Assembly: GCA_023407575.1 (NCBI GenBank)
Contig: JAEYLX010000027.1
Location: 124,001 to 188,000, forward strand
Length of the DNA stretch: 64,000 nt
Direction of reading: 5' to 3'
Source of the DNA: Bacillota bacterium
GTDB lineage: Bacteria > Bacillota > Clostridia > Lachnospirales > Lachnospiraceae
Notes under the pieces: generated by a model
Database searches by the model: none
What the model was told of the DNA's origin: nothing
What the model saw: the letters and a program-made list of their open reading frames with translations, nothing else
Program-made: the position numbers and the translations under genes
In this document: positions 44,392-52,978 of the stretch, one piece after another
Layout: each line of letters begins with the position of its first letter
How positions within the stretch are numbered: position 1 is the first letter of the stretch

Positions 44392-45681
44392 TTGAAGAGA
44401 AAATTAATTGATCGTTTAATTCAATGGAAAACAGAAGATAATGGTAAGCCAATACTGCTTACCGGTGCAAAAGGCGTGGGCAAAACATATCTTGCATATG
44501 ATTTTGCTAAGGCCTTTTTTGAACGTATTTGTTATCTTAACTTTGAAAATAATTATCAAGTTTCAGAGCTTATTGATTTACAGGATGCAGCATCATTAAA
44601 GGATAGGTTTTTTACATATTTTCAACTTGATCCTATGGAGGAAATTACCCAAAGAATATTAATTCTTGACGAAATCAGCTTCAACACGGAAGCAATCATC
44701 ACATTAATTAATCAAGAACTTTCAGAGCTATTCCGCTACATTATTTGCATTAGTAGTTATCCGTTGCCCCAGGATAATAATTTGTCTATGAAAAGTCTTT
44801 GTGTGTATCCTTTGGAGTTTGATGAATTCTTACGAGCGACAAGTAATGAGTGGTACATAGAGACAATCCAAAATCATTATTTAACCAGTCAAAAAATACC
44901 TGAAATTGTACATAAAGAATTGTTAGTACTGCACCAATTATATTTAATAATAGGTGGTATGCCAGGCGTTATAAATGAATATCTGAATCTGTCCGCCACC
45001 ATCAATGTATCAGAACAACATCGGTTCTTACTTGGGTCTTATCGGGATCATATTCAAAGAGATTATGCGGATTCGGATTCCTTAAAGATGCTGCAGGTTT
45101 ATGATTGCATAATCCCGCAATTACAAAAGGATAATAAGAAGTTTCAGTATAAACTTATTAGAAAAGGTACAACCCATGCAATGTATAAAGAGGCTATTAC
45201 AAAGCTTTGTGAGGATAGCTATGTTATTAAATGCAACCGAATTACCACGGATCAGCTTAGAGAACAGAGTTTTAAGGCAGATGAGTGGAGCAATTCTCAT
45301 TCAGTAGCAAATTTTAAGCTTTATCTACCAGATACAGGTTTATTAAATACACGCAGAAACGAAGAAGAAAATCAAGCGAATAAGAACTCAATTTATGATA
45401 AAGTATTGTTAGAGAATTATTTAGCAGCTTCCCTTCAAACAAAGCATTATCCATTTGTATTCTGGGAATCTGATTCTATGGCAAAGGTAGATTTTATTTA
45501 TCATAAGGATAATCAAATATATCCGGTTGAGATCTTTGATAGTGAAAATACTCGATCCAAAAGCATAAGCGTCTTAAAGCAGTGTTGTGAATTCCCATAT
45601 GCTATTCGAATTTCCTCAAGGAATTTTGAATTTTCTAACCAAATAAAATACGTACCCTATTATGCTGTATTCTGCTTATAA
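44392..45681 (+). CDS. AAA_14/DUF4143 ATPase
   Basis: 429 aa. Walker A LLTGAKGVGKTYLAYDFAKA (GAKGVGKT at 25-32), Walker B RILILDEISFN near 86-96, then a winged-helix part and the DUF4143 nuclease-like C-terminal domain with FKLYLPDTGLLNT and VFWESDSMAKVDFIYHKDNQIYPVE, reminiscent of a restriction-like D...ExK fold. The family is widespread and uncharacterised. The start is a TTG at 44392, 5 bp after rluD, so co-transcribed. Confidence 0.85.
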   Translation: MKRKLIDRLIQWKTEDNGKPILLTGAKGVGKTYLAYDFAKAFFERICYLNFENNYQVSELIDLQDAASLKDRFFTYFQLDPMEEITQRILILDEISFNTEAIITLINQELSELFRYIICISSYPLPQDNNLSMKSLCVYPLEFDEFLRATSNEWYIETIQNHYLTSQKIPEIVHKELLVLHQLYLIIGGMPGVINEYLNLSATINVSEQHRFLLGSYRDHIQRDYADSDSLKMLQVYDCIIPQLQKDNKKFQYKLIRKGTTHAMYKEAITKLCEDSYVIKCNRITTDQLREQSFKADEWSNSHSVANFKLYLPDTGLLNTRRNEEENQANKNSIYDKVLLENYLAASLQTKHYPFVFWESDSMAKVDFIYHKDNQIYPVEIFDSENTRSKSISVLKQCCEFPYAIRISSRNFEFSNQIKYVPYYAVFCL

Positions 45682-45720
45682 ATCGATTACAGGAATGAAA
45701 GAAGTTCCAGAAGAAAATCA

Positions 45721-45749
45721 TTGACAAAGCTATTCTATTCGTATAGTAT
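45721..45749 (+). promoter_or_regulatory. Strong promoter before the BlaI-type repressor
   Basis: TTGACA (45721-45726), 17 bp, TAGTAT (45744-45749). It lies 237 bp before the repressor start, leaving a long AT-rich leader in the 305-base gap 45682-45986 that otherwise holds only the operator below. Confidence 0.7.
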
Positions 45750-45767
45750 AGATGTACGGATGGTTGT

Positions 45768-45779
45768 CTACATCTGTAG
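45768..45779. promoter_or_regulatory. Probable BlaI/MecI-type operator
   Basis: CTACATCTGTAG fits the TACA-N2-TGTA dyad bound by BlaI/MecI and starts about 18 bp after the -10 of the promoter at 45721. AGATGTA/TACATCT (45750-45756 / 45769-45775) also makes a short stem there. Autorepression is the natural reading. Confidence 0.55.
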
Positions 45780-45986
45780 AGTTATATCTGGTGCATTCAG
45801 AAAATACATTCTACAAAAGTAAGCCTTAGAAAAATCAGAACTTATCGATTTGTAATACATTTACATATCGTTATTATATAGAGTTACATAACAAGATATA
45901 TTTCAACAGCAGTTAACAATCTTAAAACTATTGTTGGATATTAAAAGTAGAATATATTAAAAGGTTAAAGGGGTGCGGGGAGCAAA

Positions 45987-46358
45987 ATGTCATTACCAGA
46001 TATACGACTTCACGAAGGGGAACTAAATATTATGGAATTGTTGTGGTCCAACAAAGCTTTGGCCGCAAAGGATATTTCAAAAATCATTAAAGAATACATA
46101 GGGTGGGAAAAGAATACTACCTATACTGTTATTAAGCGCTTAATTGAAAAAGGTGCTATAAAACGCGAGGAGCCAGGCTTCCTATGTAAGGCAGCAATAT
46201 CAAAAAAGACTGTTCAAGCAATTGAAACAAAGGTCCTGTTAAATAAATTATACAATGGTTCTTTAAGTACGTTCCTAACGGAATATGTCAATAGTCAAAA
46301 TCTATCTAAGGCGGAAGTTTTAGAATTACAAAGAATAGTAGGCGAGCAGAGAGTTTAA
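45987..46358 (+). CDS. BlaI/MecI-family transcriptional repressor
   Basis: 123 aa winged-helix repressor: LHEGELNIMELLWSNKALAAKDISKII followed by NTTYTVIKRLIEKGAIKREEPGF, then a C-terminal dimerisation helix. In beta-lactam systems BlaI is cleaved after BlaR1 signalling, but no BlaR1-type M56 peptidase or beta-lactamase is adjacent, so this is an orphan. Targets besides itself are unknown. Its terminator overlaps the stop codon. Confidence 0.9.
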   Translation: MSLPDIRLHEGELNIMELLWSNKALAAKDISKIIKEYIGWEKNTTYTVIKRLIEKGAIKREEPGFLCKAAISKKTVQAIETKVLLNKLYNGSLSTFLTEYVNSQNLSKAEVLELQRIVGEQRV

Positions 46359-46376
46359 TAAATTCTCTGCTTTTTT
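46345..46376 (+). terminator. Terminator overlapping the BlaI stop codon
   Basis: AGCAGAGA / TCTCTGCT (46345-46352 / 46364-46371) followed by TTTTT; the left arm is inside the coding region. Confidence 0.85.
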
Positions 46377-46451
46377 AAATTAATAATTTATAACATTTCC
46401 TCCGACACTTTGTCATTCCCAATCGTATTATTAATGAAAGGAGGTTAGACG

Positions 46452-46946
46452 ATGATGAAACCTTTGTCACGTACGGACAAAGAGATTGCGGAGATATATA
46501 CCCGTCATGTCAATACCATTTATCGAATCTGCTACACTTATATGAAGAATTCTTCTGATACAGAGGACATCGTGCAAGAAACCTTTATTCGATTAATTAA
46601 ATTCGGTGGTTCCTATGAAAGTGAAGAGCATGAGAAGGCATGGCTAATTAGAACAGCAGCTAATCTATGTAAGGATAATCTGAAACATTGGTGGAGAAGA
46701 CGTGAAAACCTAGAGGAGTATCAAACCCTTCAAGTTGACGATACGAAAAAGGATGATACCCTTGAGGTTGTGATGAGCTTGCCTGACAAATATAAGACAG
46801 TGGTATATCTTTATTATTATGAAGGATATACCAGTGTAGAGATTTCAAAAATCCTTTCAAAACCGCAATCTACAATCCGAAACTATTTACATGAGGCACG
46901 TAATATCCTGCGAACAAAATTAGGGAGTGATTTGAATGAAGAATAA
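46452..46946 (+). CDS. ECF-type RNA polymerase sigma factor
   Basis: 164 aa. Region 2 with YTYMKNSSDTEDIVQETFIRLIKF and a short linker, region 4 with LPDKYKTVVYLYYYEGYTSVEISKILSKPQSTIRNYLHEAR. AAGGAGG lies 7 nt upstream. The next gene starts 11 nt inside this one, so the partner is probably its anti-sigma factor. I do not find a clear ECF-type autoregulatory promoter upstream. Confidence 0.93.
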   Translation: MMKPLSRTDKEIAEIYTRHVNTIYRICYTYMKNSSDTEDIVQETFIRLIKFGGSYESEEHEKAWLIRTAANLCKDNLKHWWRRRENLEEYQTLQVDDTKKDDTLEVVMSLPDKYKTVVYLYYYEGYTSVEISKILSKPQSTIRNYLHEARNILRTKLGSDLNEE

Positions 46947-48138
46947 GAAGATTATAGATTCTTATAATAAAATTGAACCAAATAACGAGGCAAAAGAAAG
47001 AATGATAAAGAATATTGTTGCAGCATCAGAGGATAAAAGAAAAGCCTTTAACTGGAAGCCTATTGTGAGTGTAGCAGCTGCGGCAGTCGTTCTGCTATCA
47101 GGAACGTTGTACTATACACAGATCTATTCACCCGATCATATATCAAGCATAATAAATGAGGATAAGGATACCAACCCTGCAAATCAACAGCCTGTTAATG
47201 TGGCAGACTTATCAGATGAGGTTAAAGGGTTACCTGTTAAGAATTTTACAATTATAGATCAAGATAGTTCAGTTTCCGCTGACAGAATTGCATTTTTTAA
47301 TTTAATTGATCTTTTTGAAAATAATGTTAACAGCTTTGTAATCGTTAAGGTTGGTGAAATAGAAAAACTAGCGGCGGTGGATAAGTATAGCAGTGAAGGA
47401 CAAATCTCTACAGTGAAAGTATTGGATACCGTATGGGGTAAAGAAACACCGGAGGTTATTAACCTTCAGCAATCCTTATATGGCGGATGTACCGGCGAGG
47501 AAGAAACGAATTTACTAAGAGAAGGTGGTGTGTACCTTCTACCGCTTAATAAATACAATGGCAGTTATTATCTTATGAGTGACCTGGATGTATTATTTGA
47601 AATAGATAACGAAGGGCTTATCTGGTCGCATTCTACTTATGAGGATTTTAATCGTTTTGATGGAAAGGATTATCAAACAGTTGTAGACGAAATTATTAAT
47701 ATTACACAGGACGATACTGTTATGTTAGCTGCATCTCGATTTGGGATGACATTAAATGGTTTTCAGCTGGCGGAGGTAACAATTCTTTCTGATGCATCGG
47801 AAGAAGAAAATGAATATGGTTATGCGGAGATGGTATACAATGCTAAAATTGAGAGTACCTTAAGTGGTGAAAAGCTCTCAAATGAAATAGCCATACGGTC
47901 CTATGCAGATGAAAAGCTTATGTTAACCAAAGGTGGTCGATATCTACTATTCATTGATAACTATAATAATGATCACTTTATTAATACAAATATGATGGCA
48001 CGAGTAAATGAAGATGGTAAGATTCAGAATTTAGGGGATGACCGAGGACCATTTGAAGGATATGATGGTTACACTATTGCTGATATGCAAGGACTTACAG
48101 ATAAGGTAATGGATTATATAAGACAAAATCAGGAATAA
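46936..48138 (+). CDS. Probable membrane-bound anti-sigma factor
   Basis: 400 aa, not recognised by family. A short cytoplasmic N-terminus (about 38 residues, MKNKKIIDSYNKIEPNNEAK...), one membrane helix (IVSVAAAAVVLLSGTLYYTQ, about 43-63) and a large extracytoplasmic part rich in Asp and Glu. The topology and the 11-nt overlap with the sigma gene fit an anti-sigma factor. The external domain has no motif I can name, and the inducing signal is unknown. Confidence 0.7.
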   Translation: MKNKKIIDSYNKIEPNNEAKERMIKNIVAASEDKRKAFNWKPIVSVAAAAVVLLSGTLYYTQIYSPDHISSIINEDKDTNPANQQPVNVADLSDEVKGLPVKNFTIIDQDSSVSADRIAFFNLIDLFENNVNSFVIVKVGEIEKLAAVDKYSSEGQISTVKVLDTVWGKETPEVINLQQSLYGGCTGEEETNLLREGGVYLLPLNKYNGSYYLMSDLDVLFEIDNEGLIWSHSTYEDFNRFDGKDYQTVVDEIINITQDDTVMLAASRFGMTLNGFQLAEVTILSDASEEENEYGYAEMVYNAKIESTLSGEKLSNEIAIRSYADEKLMLTKGGRYLLFIDNYNNDHFINTNMMARVNEDGKIQNLGDDRGPFEGYDGYTIADMQGLTDKVMDYIRQNQE

Positions 48139-48157
48139 AGCTTTAATCGTTGCATCT

Positions 48158-48211
48158 ATATAGCCTAGACTTAGAGGAAGTAGTTTAATCTTTAAGTTTA
48201 GGCTATATTTC
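48158..48211 (+). terminator. Terminator after the anti-sigma gene
   Basis: Stem ATATAGCCTA / TAGGCTATAT (48158-48167 / 48199-48208) extended inward by ACTTA/TAAGT. The T run is short. Confidence 0.5.
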
Positions 48212-48314
48212 ATGATAAATGAAACGAGTCTGTTAAAATAATTATGGTAATATTACCTATTCCGTTGTATTATTTTCATTGAAGCAGGTAAAATAAATTA
48301 AGTAGGTACATAGA

Positions 48315-48758
48315 ATGAAAATTACAATTCAAACCATTGGAAAAGAACAGGAAGAGGAGCTTCTTTTAAAGTGTCATGAATTAACAGATGAAATGATATC
48401 ACTGGTTAATAATTTTAAGCATCAGGATAATTGTTTGATTGGTTATATCCAGAGTGATATTCACCGCATTTTATTTCGTGATATCTATTATTTTGAAGCA
48501 GTAGACAATAAAGTATTTATTTATGGTATCGATAAGGTCTATGAATCAAAACAGAAATTATATGAGCTAGAGCGTTTATGTGAAAGTCGTAAGTTCTTTC
48601 GATGCTCAAAATCAACAATACTTAATATTGAAAAAATTATGATGGTGCGACCTTCCATAAGCGGTAGGTTTGAAGCGGTTTTAGATAATGAAGAAAAAGT
48701 TACTATATCGAGACAGTATGTACCTTTATTAAAAAGTAAAATAGGGTTAGGAGTGTGA
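48315..48758 (+). CDS. LytTR-family DNA-binding regulator
   Basis: 147 aa. C-terminal LytTR domain: ILFRDIYYFEAVDNKVFIYG, then YELERLCESRKFFRCSKSTILNIEKIMMVRPSISGRFEAVL in segments, and VTISRQYVPLLK. There is no receiver domain; the N-terminal 45 residues are short and unassigned. Paired with the DUF3021 membrane gene 3 bp downstream, an arrangement common in Firmicutes in which the membrane protein modulates the regulator. Confidence 0.92.
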   Translation: MKITIQTIGKEQEEELLLKCHELTDEMISLVNNFKHQDNCLIGYIQSDIHRILFRDIYYFEAVDNKVFIYGIDKVYESKQKLYELERLCESRKFFRCSKSTILNIEKIMMVRPSISGRFEAVLDNEEKVTISRQYVPLLKSKIGLGV

Positions 48759-48761
48759 AGT

Positions 48762-49205
48762 ATGAAAAAAAATAAATCCAACTTATTTCAAATAATGCTT
48801 AGAGATTACTTTATTATATTTTCAATTATAATCATACTTACAGCCTCTCTAAATATGACTCACTCATTTACCTTCAGAGAAATAATGTTATCTGCATTAT
48901 TTGCTTTAGCTGGTAATTTACCCTCGTTAATTTATTATTCAAAAAAAGAGTTATCCATTAAAAGCAGAAAGATAAGAATGGTCCTGCATTTTATTCTTAT
49001 AGAGGTTGTGGTCTTATCCTTTGGCAACCTAATGGGGCAGGTTTCTGGAGTAGTGGATAATATATTATTTGCAGTAGAAATACTAGTGATTTATGCTTTT
49101 GTAATACTAGTTACCTGGTTACTGGATCGTAAAACAGCAAATGATATTAACCAACAACTTGCAAATCTAAGATCTGAAAAAAATATAACTGATAGAGAGA
49201 ATTAA
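48762..49205 (+). CDS. DUF3021 membrane protein
   Basis: 147 aa with four hydrophobic segments (about 14-32, 40-60, 75-95, 102-124) and a charged C-terminal tail. Size, topology and coupling to the LytTR gene match DUF3021, which acts with LytTR regulators, probably as an inhibitor. Followed by a terminator. Confidence 0.85.
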   Translation: MKKNKSNLFQIMLRDYFIIFSIIIILTASLNMTHSFTFREIMLSALFALAGNLPSLIYYSKKELSIKSRKIRMVLHFILIEVVVLSFGNLMGQVSGVVDNILFAVEILVIYAFVILVTWLLDRKTANDINQQLANLRSEKNITDREN

Positions 49206-49210
49206 TCCTT

Positions 49211-49246
49211 ACACACGGTGAGTTTACAGCTTACCGTGTTTTTTTT
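49211..49246 (+). terminator. Terminator after the LytTR-DUF3021 pair
   Basis: ACACGGTGAG / CTTACCGTGT hairpin (49213-49222 / 49230-49239) followed by TTTTTTT. Confidence 0.88.
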
Positions 49247-49351
49247 ACAGCATAGAAAGCTATAGTATCAACATGATGATATCTATATTTACAAACATAT
49301 TTATGCGTGATACCTTGAACAAAACATAATAAAATATAGGGAGAATAAATT

Positions 49352-50680
49352 ATGACAGGAATTATTTTTTTGACACTAATAGTATATGAAGTAGCCTTTG
49401 TAATTTACTGCATCAGAACCACGTCAATGCAAAGGAAAGTAAAAAGTTATTCAAGGCTAATAATGTTCTTAATTTTTTTCGCACTTTGCATATCGCCTAT
49501 CATTGATTGGAGCTTACGCTGGTATTTATTGGGAGCGTTATTACTAATCCTTTCCTTTCGATCATGTATTGTAGTATTTAAACAAAATGGGGACAACAAG
49601 CCATATAAACAGAGGAGAATTATAATAAAAGCATGTTTCATAATATTTTTATATTTTCTTGTTCTAATTCCAGCTTTTCTGTTCCCACAAGTAAGAGAGC
49701 CCATTCCAACTGGAGCGTATAAAGTAGCTACGGTAGAGGCTACCTTTACAAGTGATACGGTTATAGATTATTTTAATGGAGAGAAAAGATCTGTTAATGT
49801 TGCCTTTTGGTATCCGGAGGGAGCGACTTCAACCTATCCTTTAGTGGTTTTCTCACATGGGGCCTTTGGTGTAAAACTAAGTAATATCTCTGCTTTTGAA
49901 GAGCTTGCAAGCCATGGCTATGTGGTTTGTTCCATTGATCATCCCGGACATTCGTTTTATACCTCATCTTCAGATGGAGATATAAGATACGTTGACACAG
50001 CATATATGAGGGAAGTCATTAACTCCAATAAAGAGGATTATTACACCAAAGCACAGGTATATGAGTTGATTCAAAGATGGATGAAATTACGATCTGAAGA
50101 TATTAATATGACAATAGACACCATTCTACAGAATGTTAATTTGGCAGCAGAAACTGGCAGTGAGAAGAAACTCTACCAAAGTATTGATGTTACTAAAATT
50201 GGAGTGTTCGGTCATTCTATGGGAGCAGCAGCAAGTGTTCTGATTGGTAGAGAAAGAACGGATGTAGATGCTGTTATTAATATAGATGGTCCATACTTTA
50301 GTGAGATGACTTACGATACTTCTACGGATGATTTTGTGGCAACCAAAGCAGAGTATGATAAACCAATATTAAACATTTATTCGGATCAGGTTTGGGTGCA
50401 ACTTCAAAATGAAAGCGAAACTAATGTATATGCTGGTAATAAGATATCCGACCAAATATGTAACGAAAGCTATGATGTATATTTAAAGGGGACAAAGCAT
50501 CTTACCTTAACAGACCTCTCCTTAGTATCACCATTTCTGACATTCCTATTGGATGGGGAGCGAGCAGAAGTTGATGCAAAGGAAAATATTCAGCTAGAGA
50601 ATAAATTAATTCTTGAGTTCTTTAATGATACCTTAAAGGATGAGGGAACTTTCACTTCAAGCGGTATCTATGAACAATAA
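49352..50680 (+). CDS. Membrane-anchored alpha/beta hydrolase (PAF acetylhydrolase-like)
   Basis: 442 aa. Three to four hydrophobic segments in the first 120 residues (about 1-20, 30-50, 52-68, 85-110) are followed by an alpha/beta hydrolase: YPLVVFSHGAFGVKLSN (oxyanion region), nucleophile elbow GVFGHSMGAAASVLIG, IDGPYFSE, and the probable His in KGTKHLTLTDLS. This resembles platelet-activating-factor acetylhydrolase-type lipases. Substrate unknown. It stands alone behind the DUF3021 terminator. Confidence 0.82.
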   Translation: MTGIIFLTLIVYEVAFVIYCIRTTSMQRKVKSYSRLIMFLIFFALCISPIIDWSLRWYLLGALLLILSFRSCIVVFKQNGDNKPYKQRRIIIKACFIIFLYFLVLIPAFLFPQVREPIPTGAYKVATVEATFTSDTVIDYFNGEKRSVNVAFWYPEGATSTYPLVVFSHGAFGVKLSNISAFEELASHGYVVCSIDHPGHSFYTSSSDGDIRYVDTAYMREVINSNKEDYYTKAQVYELIQRWMKLRSEDINMTIDTILQNVNLAAETGSEKKLYQSIDVTKIGVFGHSMGAAASVLIGRERTDVDAVINIDGPYFSEMTYDTSTDDFVATKAEYDKPILNIYSDQVWVQLQNESETNVYAGNKISDQICNESYDVYLKGTKHLTLTDLSLVSPFLTFLLDGERAEVDAKENIQLENKLILEFFNDTLKDEGTFTSSGIYEQ

Positions 50681-50857
50681 TTTCAATTAATACCCCTCTG
50701 CCAAATTTTTAATAAAGATAATATAGTTTGATTTTATATTTATAATATTATGTGGAATATTGTGGAAAAATATGTTATGATTATTTGGTTGTTAACAATT
50801 TAACAGATGTTCAAAAGAGCAATATACATCTGCATAGTATCATAGGAGGGGTAGTAT

Positions 50858-51637
50858 ATGAATGAAAACAAAAGTAAATTTATAGGAAATATCATAGTTG
50901 CATCAATTTTATCAATTGCTATTATAATTTCATGTTTTATTGGTGTTAAAGGTCTAGCAGATTTCAAAAGTAAGAAATATGATATTGACATTAAGGGATA
51001 TGCAAAGCAGCAGATTGTATCCGACATAATTGTATGGTCCGGTATTTTTGATGTTCAAGCAATAGATTTAAAGGAAGGTTACAGTACTCTGGAAGCAGAT
51101 AAAATTAAGGTAAAGAATTACCTTGTAGAAAAGGGCTTTTTAGAGGAGGATTTGATATTTTCTTCAATTTCAATCTCTGAAAATTATGTATTAAATGAGT
51201 ATGGTGGATATACAAATGAAATTAAAGACTATAATTTAGCCCAGACGGTAACCATCAGCTCGGATCAAATCGATAAAGTAACAGAGCTATCAAGAAATGC
51301 AACAGAACTGTTAAATGAAGGTGTTCAATTCCAATCCTATGCACCAGAATATCATTATACCAAGTTAGAGGAGTTAAAAGTAAGTATGTTGGCAGACGCA
51401 ACAAAAGATGCAACAAATCGTGCTAAGCTAATAGCTGAAAATGCTGGTAGTAAATTAGGAGAATTGACACATGCAAAACTTTCTAGTATAAAAGTAGCTC
51501 CTCTTTATTCCGTTCCAGATGAGTATTATAACGACTATAGTTATGGCTATGGTTATGGTGGAAATGTAGATAGTGATACAGTTTCTCTTGAAAAAGAAAT
51601 AACAGTAGCAGTATCCTGTACCTTTGAAATCGACTAA
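50858..51637 (+). CDS. SIMPL-domain (DUF541) exported protein
   Basis: 259 aa. N-terminal membrane anchor or signal segment (about 10-30), then the SIMPL/DUF541 domain with YDIDIKGYAKQQIVSDIIVWSG and the later KLEELKVSMLADATKDATNRAKLIAENAGSKLGEL (in two blocks). A Tyr/Gly-rich stretch (YNDYSYGYGYGG) near 226-237 lies in the C-terminal part. The family is of unknown function. The next gene starts immediately after its stop. Confidence 0.88.
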   Translation: MNENKSKFIGNIIVASILSIAIIISCFIGVKGLADFKSKKYDIDIKGYAKQQIVSDIIVWSGIFDVQAIDLKEGYSTLEADKIKVKNYLVEKGFLEEDLIFSSISISENYVLNEYGGYTNEIKDYNLAQTVTISSDQIDKVTELSRNATELLNEGVQFQSYAPEYHYTKLEELKVSMLADATKDATNRAKLIAENAGSKLGELTHAKLSSIKVAPLYSVPDEYYNDYSYGYGYGGNVDSDTVSLEKEITVAVSCTFEID

Positions 51638-52690
51638 ATGAAGAAAATACATAAAAAGTTAGTGTTTTTAACAGTGCTCATGTTTTTCCTTACTTATATG
51701 TGTGCAAATCAAAGTAAAATATTTGCGAGTACAATTAATAATTATATGGTATTGGTCCAGCAAAAGGATGGTTCGTGGAAAGAATATAAGAATATTATTG
51801 AAAAATCCTCTTCAGGAAGTTTGATGATAAAGGCAAAAAACATCTCAAGTGCATTAAGCTTTGCTTATTATAAGACAAAGAGGGGTAATTTTGGTATAAA
51901 AAGAAGTTCCACAAGGTACATTTCTTATAAGATTAATTCAAAGGACTTTACCTATACAAATGGACTTGAAAAATTAACTGGTGTGGCTTCTAATGTAGCT
52001 TATATAAGTAAAATAAGTAAAAATAATCTATGTTCGCTAACCACCTTAAATACACTGGTTTATTACAAATATTTTAGTAGCTCTAATACTAAGAATTATT
52101 TGGATTATAACGGAGTAATCTGTATTAGTAAATACAAGGAAATTCCATCTCGGGTTCCAACAGCTAATATAAAACCAACACCACTACCTACTCCAACAGC
52201 AAGGGCGGAACCATCAACAATTAGTATTGAAGAAGTTAATTTCACAGTAAGAGATAACTTTCTAGCTGTTAATAAAGTCTTAAGTGATTGGGGTGGAACT
52301 TTAAAACAATGGTTGGAGCTAGAGAAAGAGGTTGATGGTAAAATAATAGAATCTACCAATCTAATTATTGGTACTAATACAATAGAATTTACACATCTTG
52401 GAGCAGGAAGTTCGGGTGTTTTATTAACGAGAGCTAGCAAAGAATATAAATTATCCATTCGTGTAAAACTCTCGGGTTCTGTACTTGCTGATCAAAATGC
52501 AGCAATTGTTAAAGCAATGATTGCTACCATTTCATCAAAACCTACGTTGGTATATACCGCTATTTTTGAATCATTTACCACACAGGACACGCATGGAATT
52601 AACGAAAAGAAGTATGTTACCATAGGAGATTGTAAGATTAGGGTCGAAATAAAAGATGGTACTGTAATTTATTATATCAAAGAGGTATAA
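51638..52690 (+). CDS. Secreted protein of unknown function
   Basis: 350 aa, not recognised. Signal peptide (about 1-31, ending KIFAS), a first domain of about 120 residues with many Lys/Ser, a Pro/Thr linker around 173-188 (PTPLPTPTARAEP), and a C-terminal domain of about 150 residues containing VRDNFLAVNKVLSDWGGTL. It begins directly after the stop of the SIMPL gene with no ribosome site of its own visible, so the two are coupled. Confidence 0.7.
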   Translation: MKKIHKKLVFLTVLMFFLTYMCANQSKIFASTINNYMVLVQQKDGSWKEYKNIIEKSSSGSLMIKAKNISSALSFAYYKTKRGNFGIKRSSTRYISYKINSKDFTYTNGLEKLTGVASNVAYISKISKNNLCSLTTLNTLVYYKYFSSSNTKNYLDYNGVICISKYKEIPSRVPTANIKPTPLPTPTARAEPSTISIEEVNFTVRDNFLAVNKVLSDWGGTLKQWLELEKEVDGKIIESTNLIIGTNTIEFTHLGAGSSGVLLTRASKEYKLSIRVKLSGSVLADQNAAIVKAMIATISSKPTLVYTAIFESFTTQDTHGINEKKYVTIGDCKIRVEIKDGTVIYYIKEV

Positions 52691-52722
52691 AAGAGATATT
52701 AAAGAGATATCAAAGAGATAGG
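52690..52722. repeat. Three tandem 11-bp repeats
   Basis: AAAGAGATATT, AAAGAGATATC, AAAGAGATAGG directly behind the stop of the secreted-protein gene. Confidence 0.7.
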
Positions 52723-52804
52723 TTGATGAATAGTTTCAGTAAATAATTAAAACTTAAATCACTTTGAAAATTCAATTAAAGAAGCTAATTAAGATTGGAA
52801 TAAA

Positions 52805-52912
52805 TGAAACACCCCCAGAGATTAGTCGTATTACTATGTATTCCCTTTGCTGGTTTTGTCTAGTAAAGGGGGGAACATATCATAGTAGTATACTAATCTT
52901 GGGGTGTTTGAA
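52805..52912. terminator. Long imperfect palindrome between convergent genes
   Basis: AAACACCCC (52807-52815) pairs with GGGGTGTTT (52901-52909); inward the arms continue through AGATTAGT/ACTAATCT, TACTATG/CATAGTA and CCCTTT/AAAGGG, about 40 pairs per arm with small bulges. Placed between a plus-strand gene and the minus-strand cadA, it could terminate both transcripts, although neither side has a long T run. Confidence 0.6.
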
Positions 52913-52978
52913 TTCATAACAGGTTTTATTGGTTGCTTCTCTTGTTTAATAAAAATATATTAGTATGTTTTTGTTATT

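Noticed and set aside
52690..52722. Three 11-bp tandem repeats considered as a CRISPR-like or iteron array
   Set aside because: Only three short units without spacers; simple slippage is sufficient.
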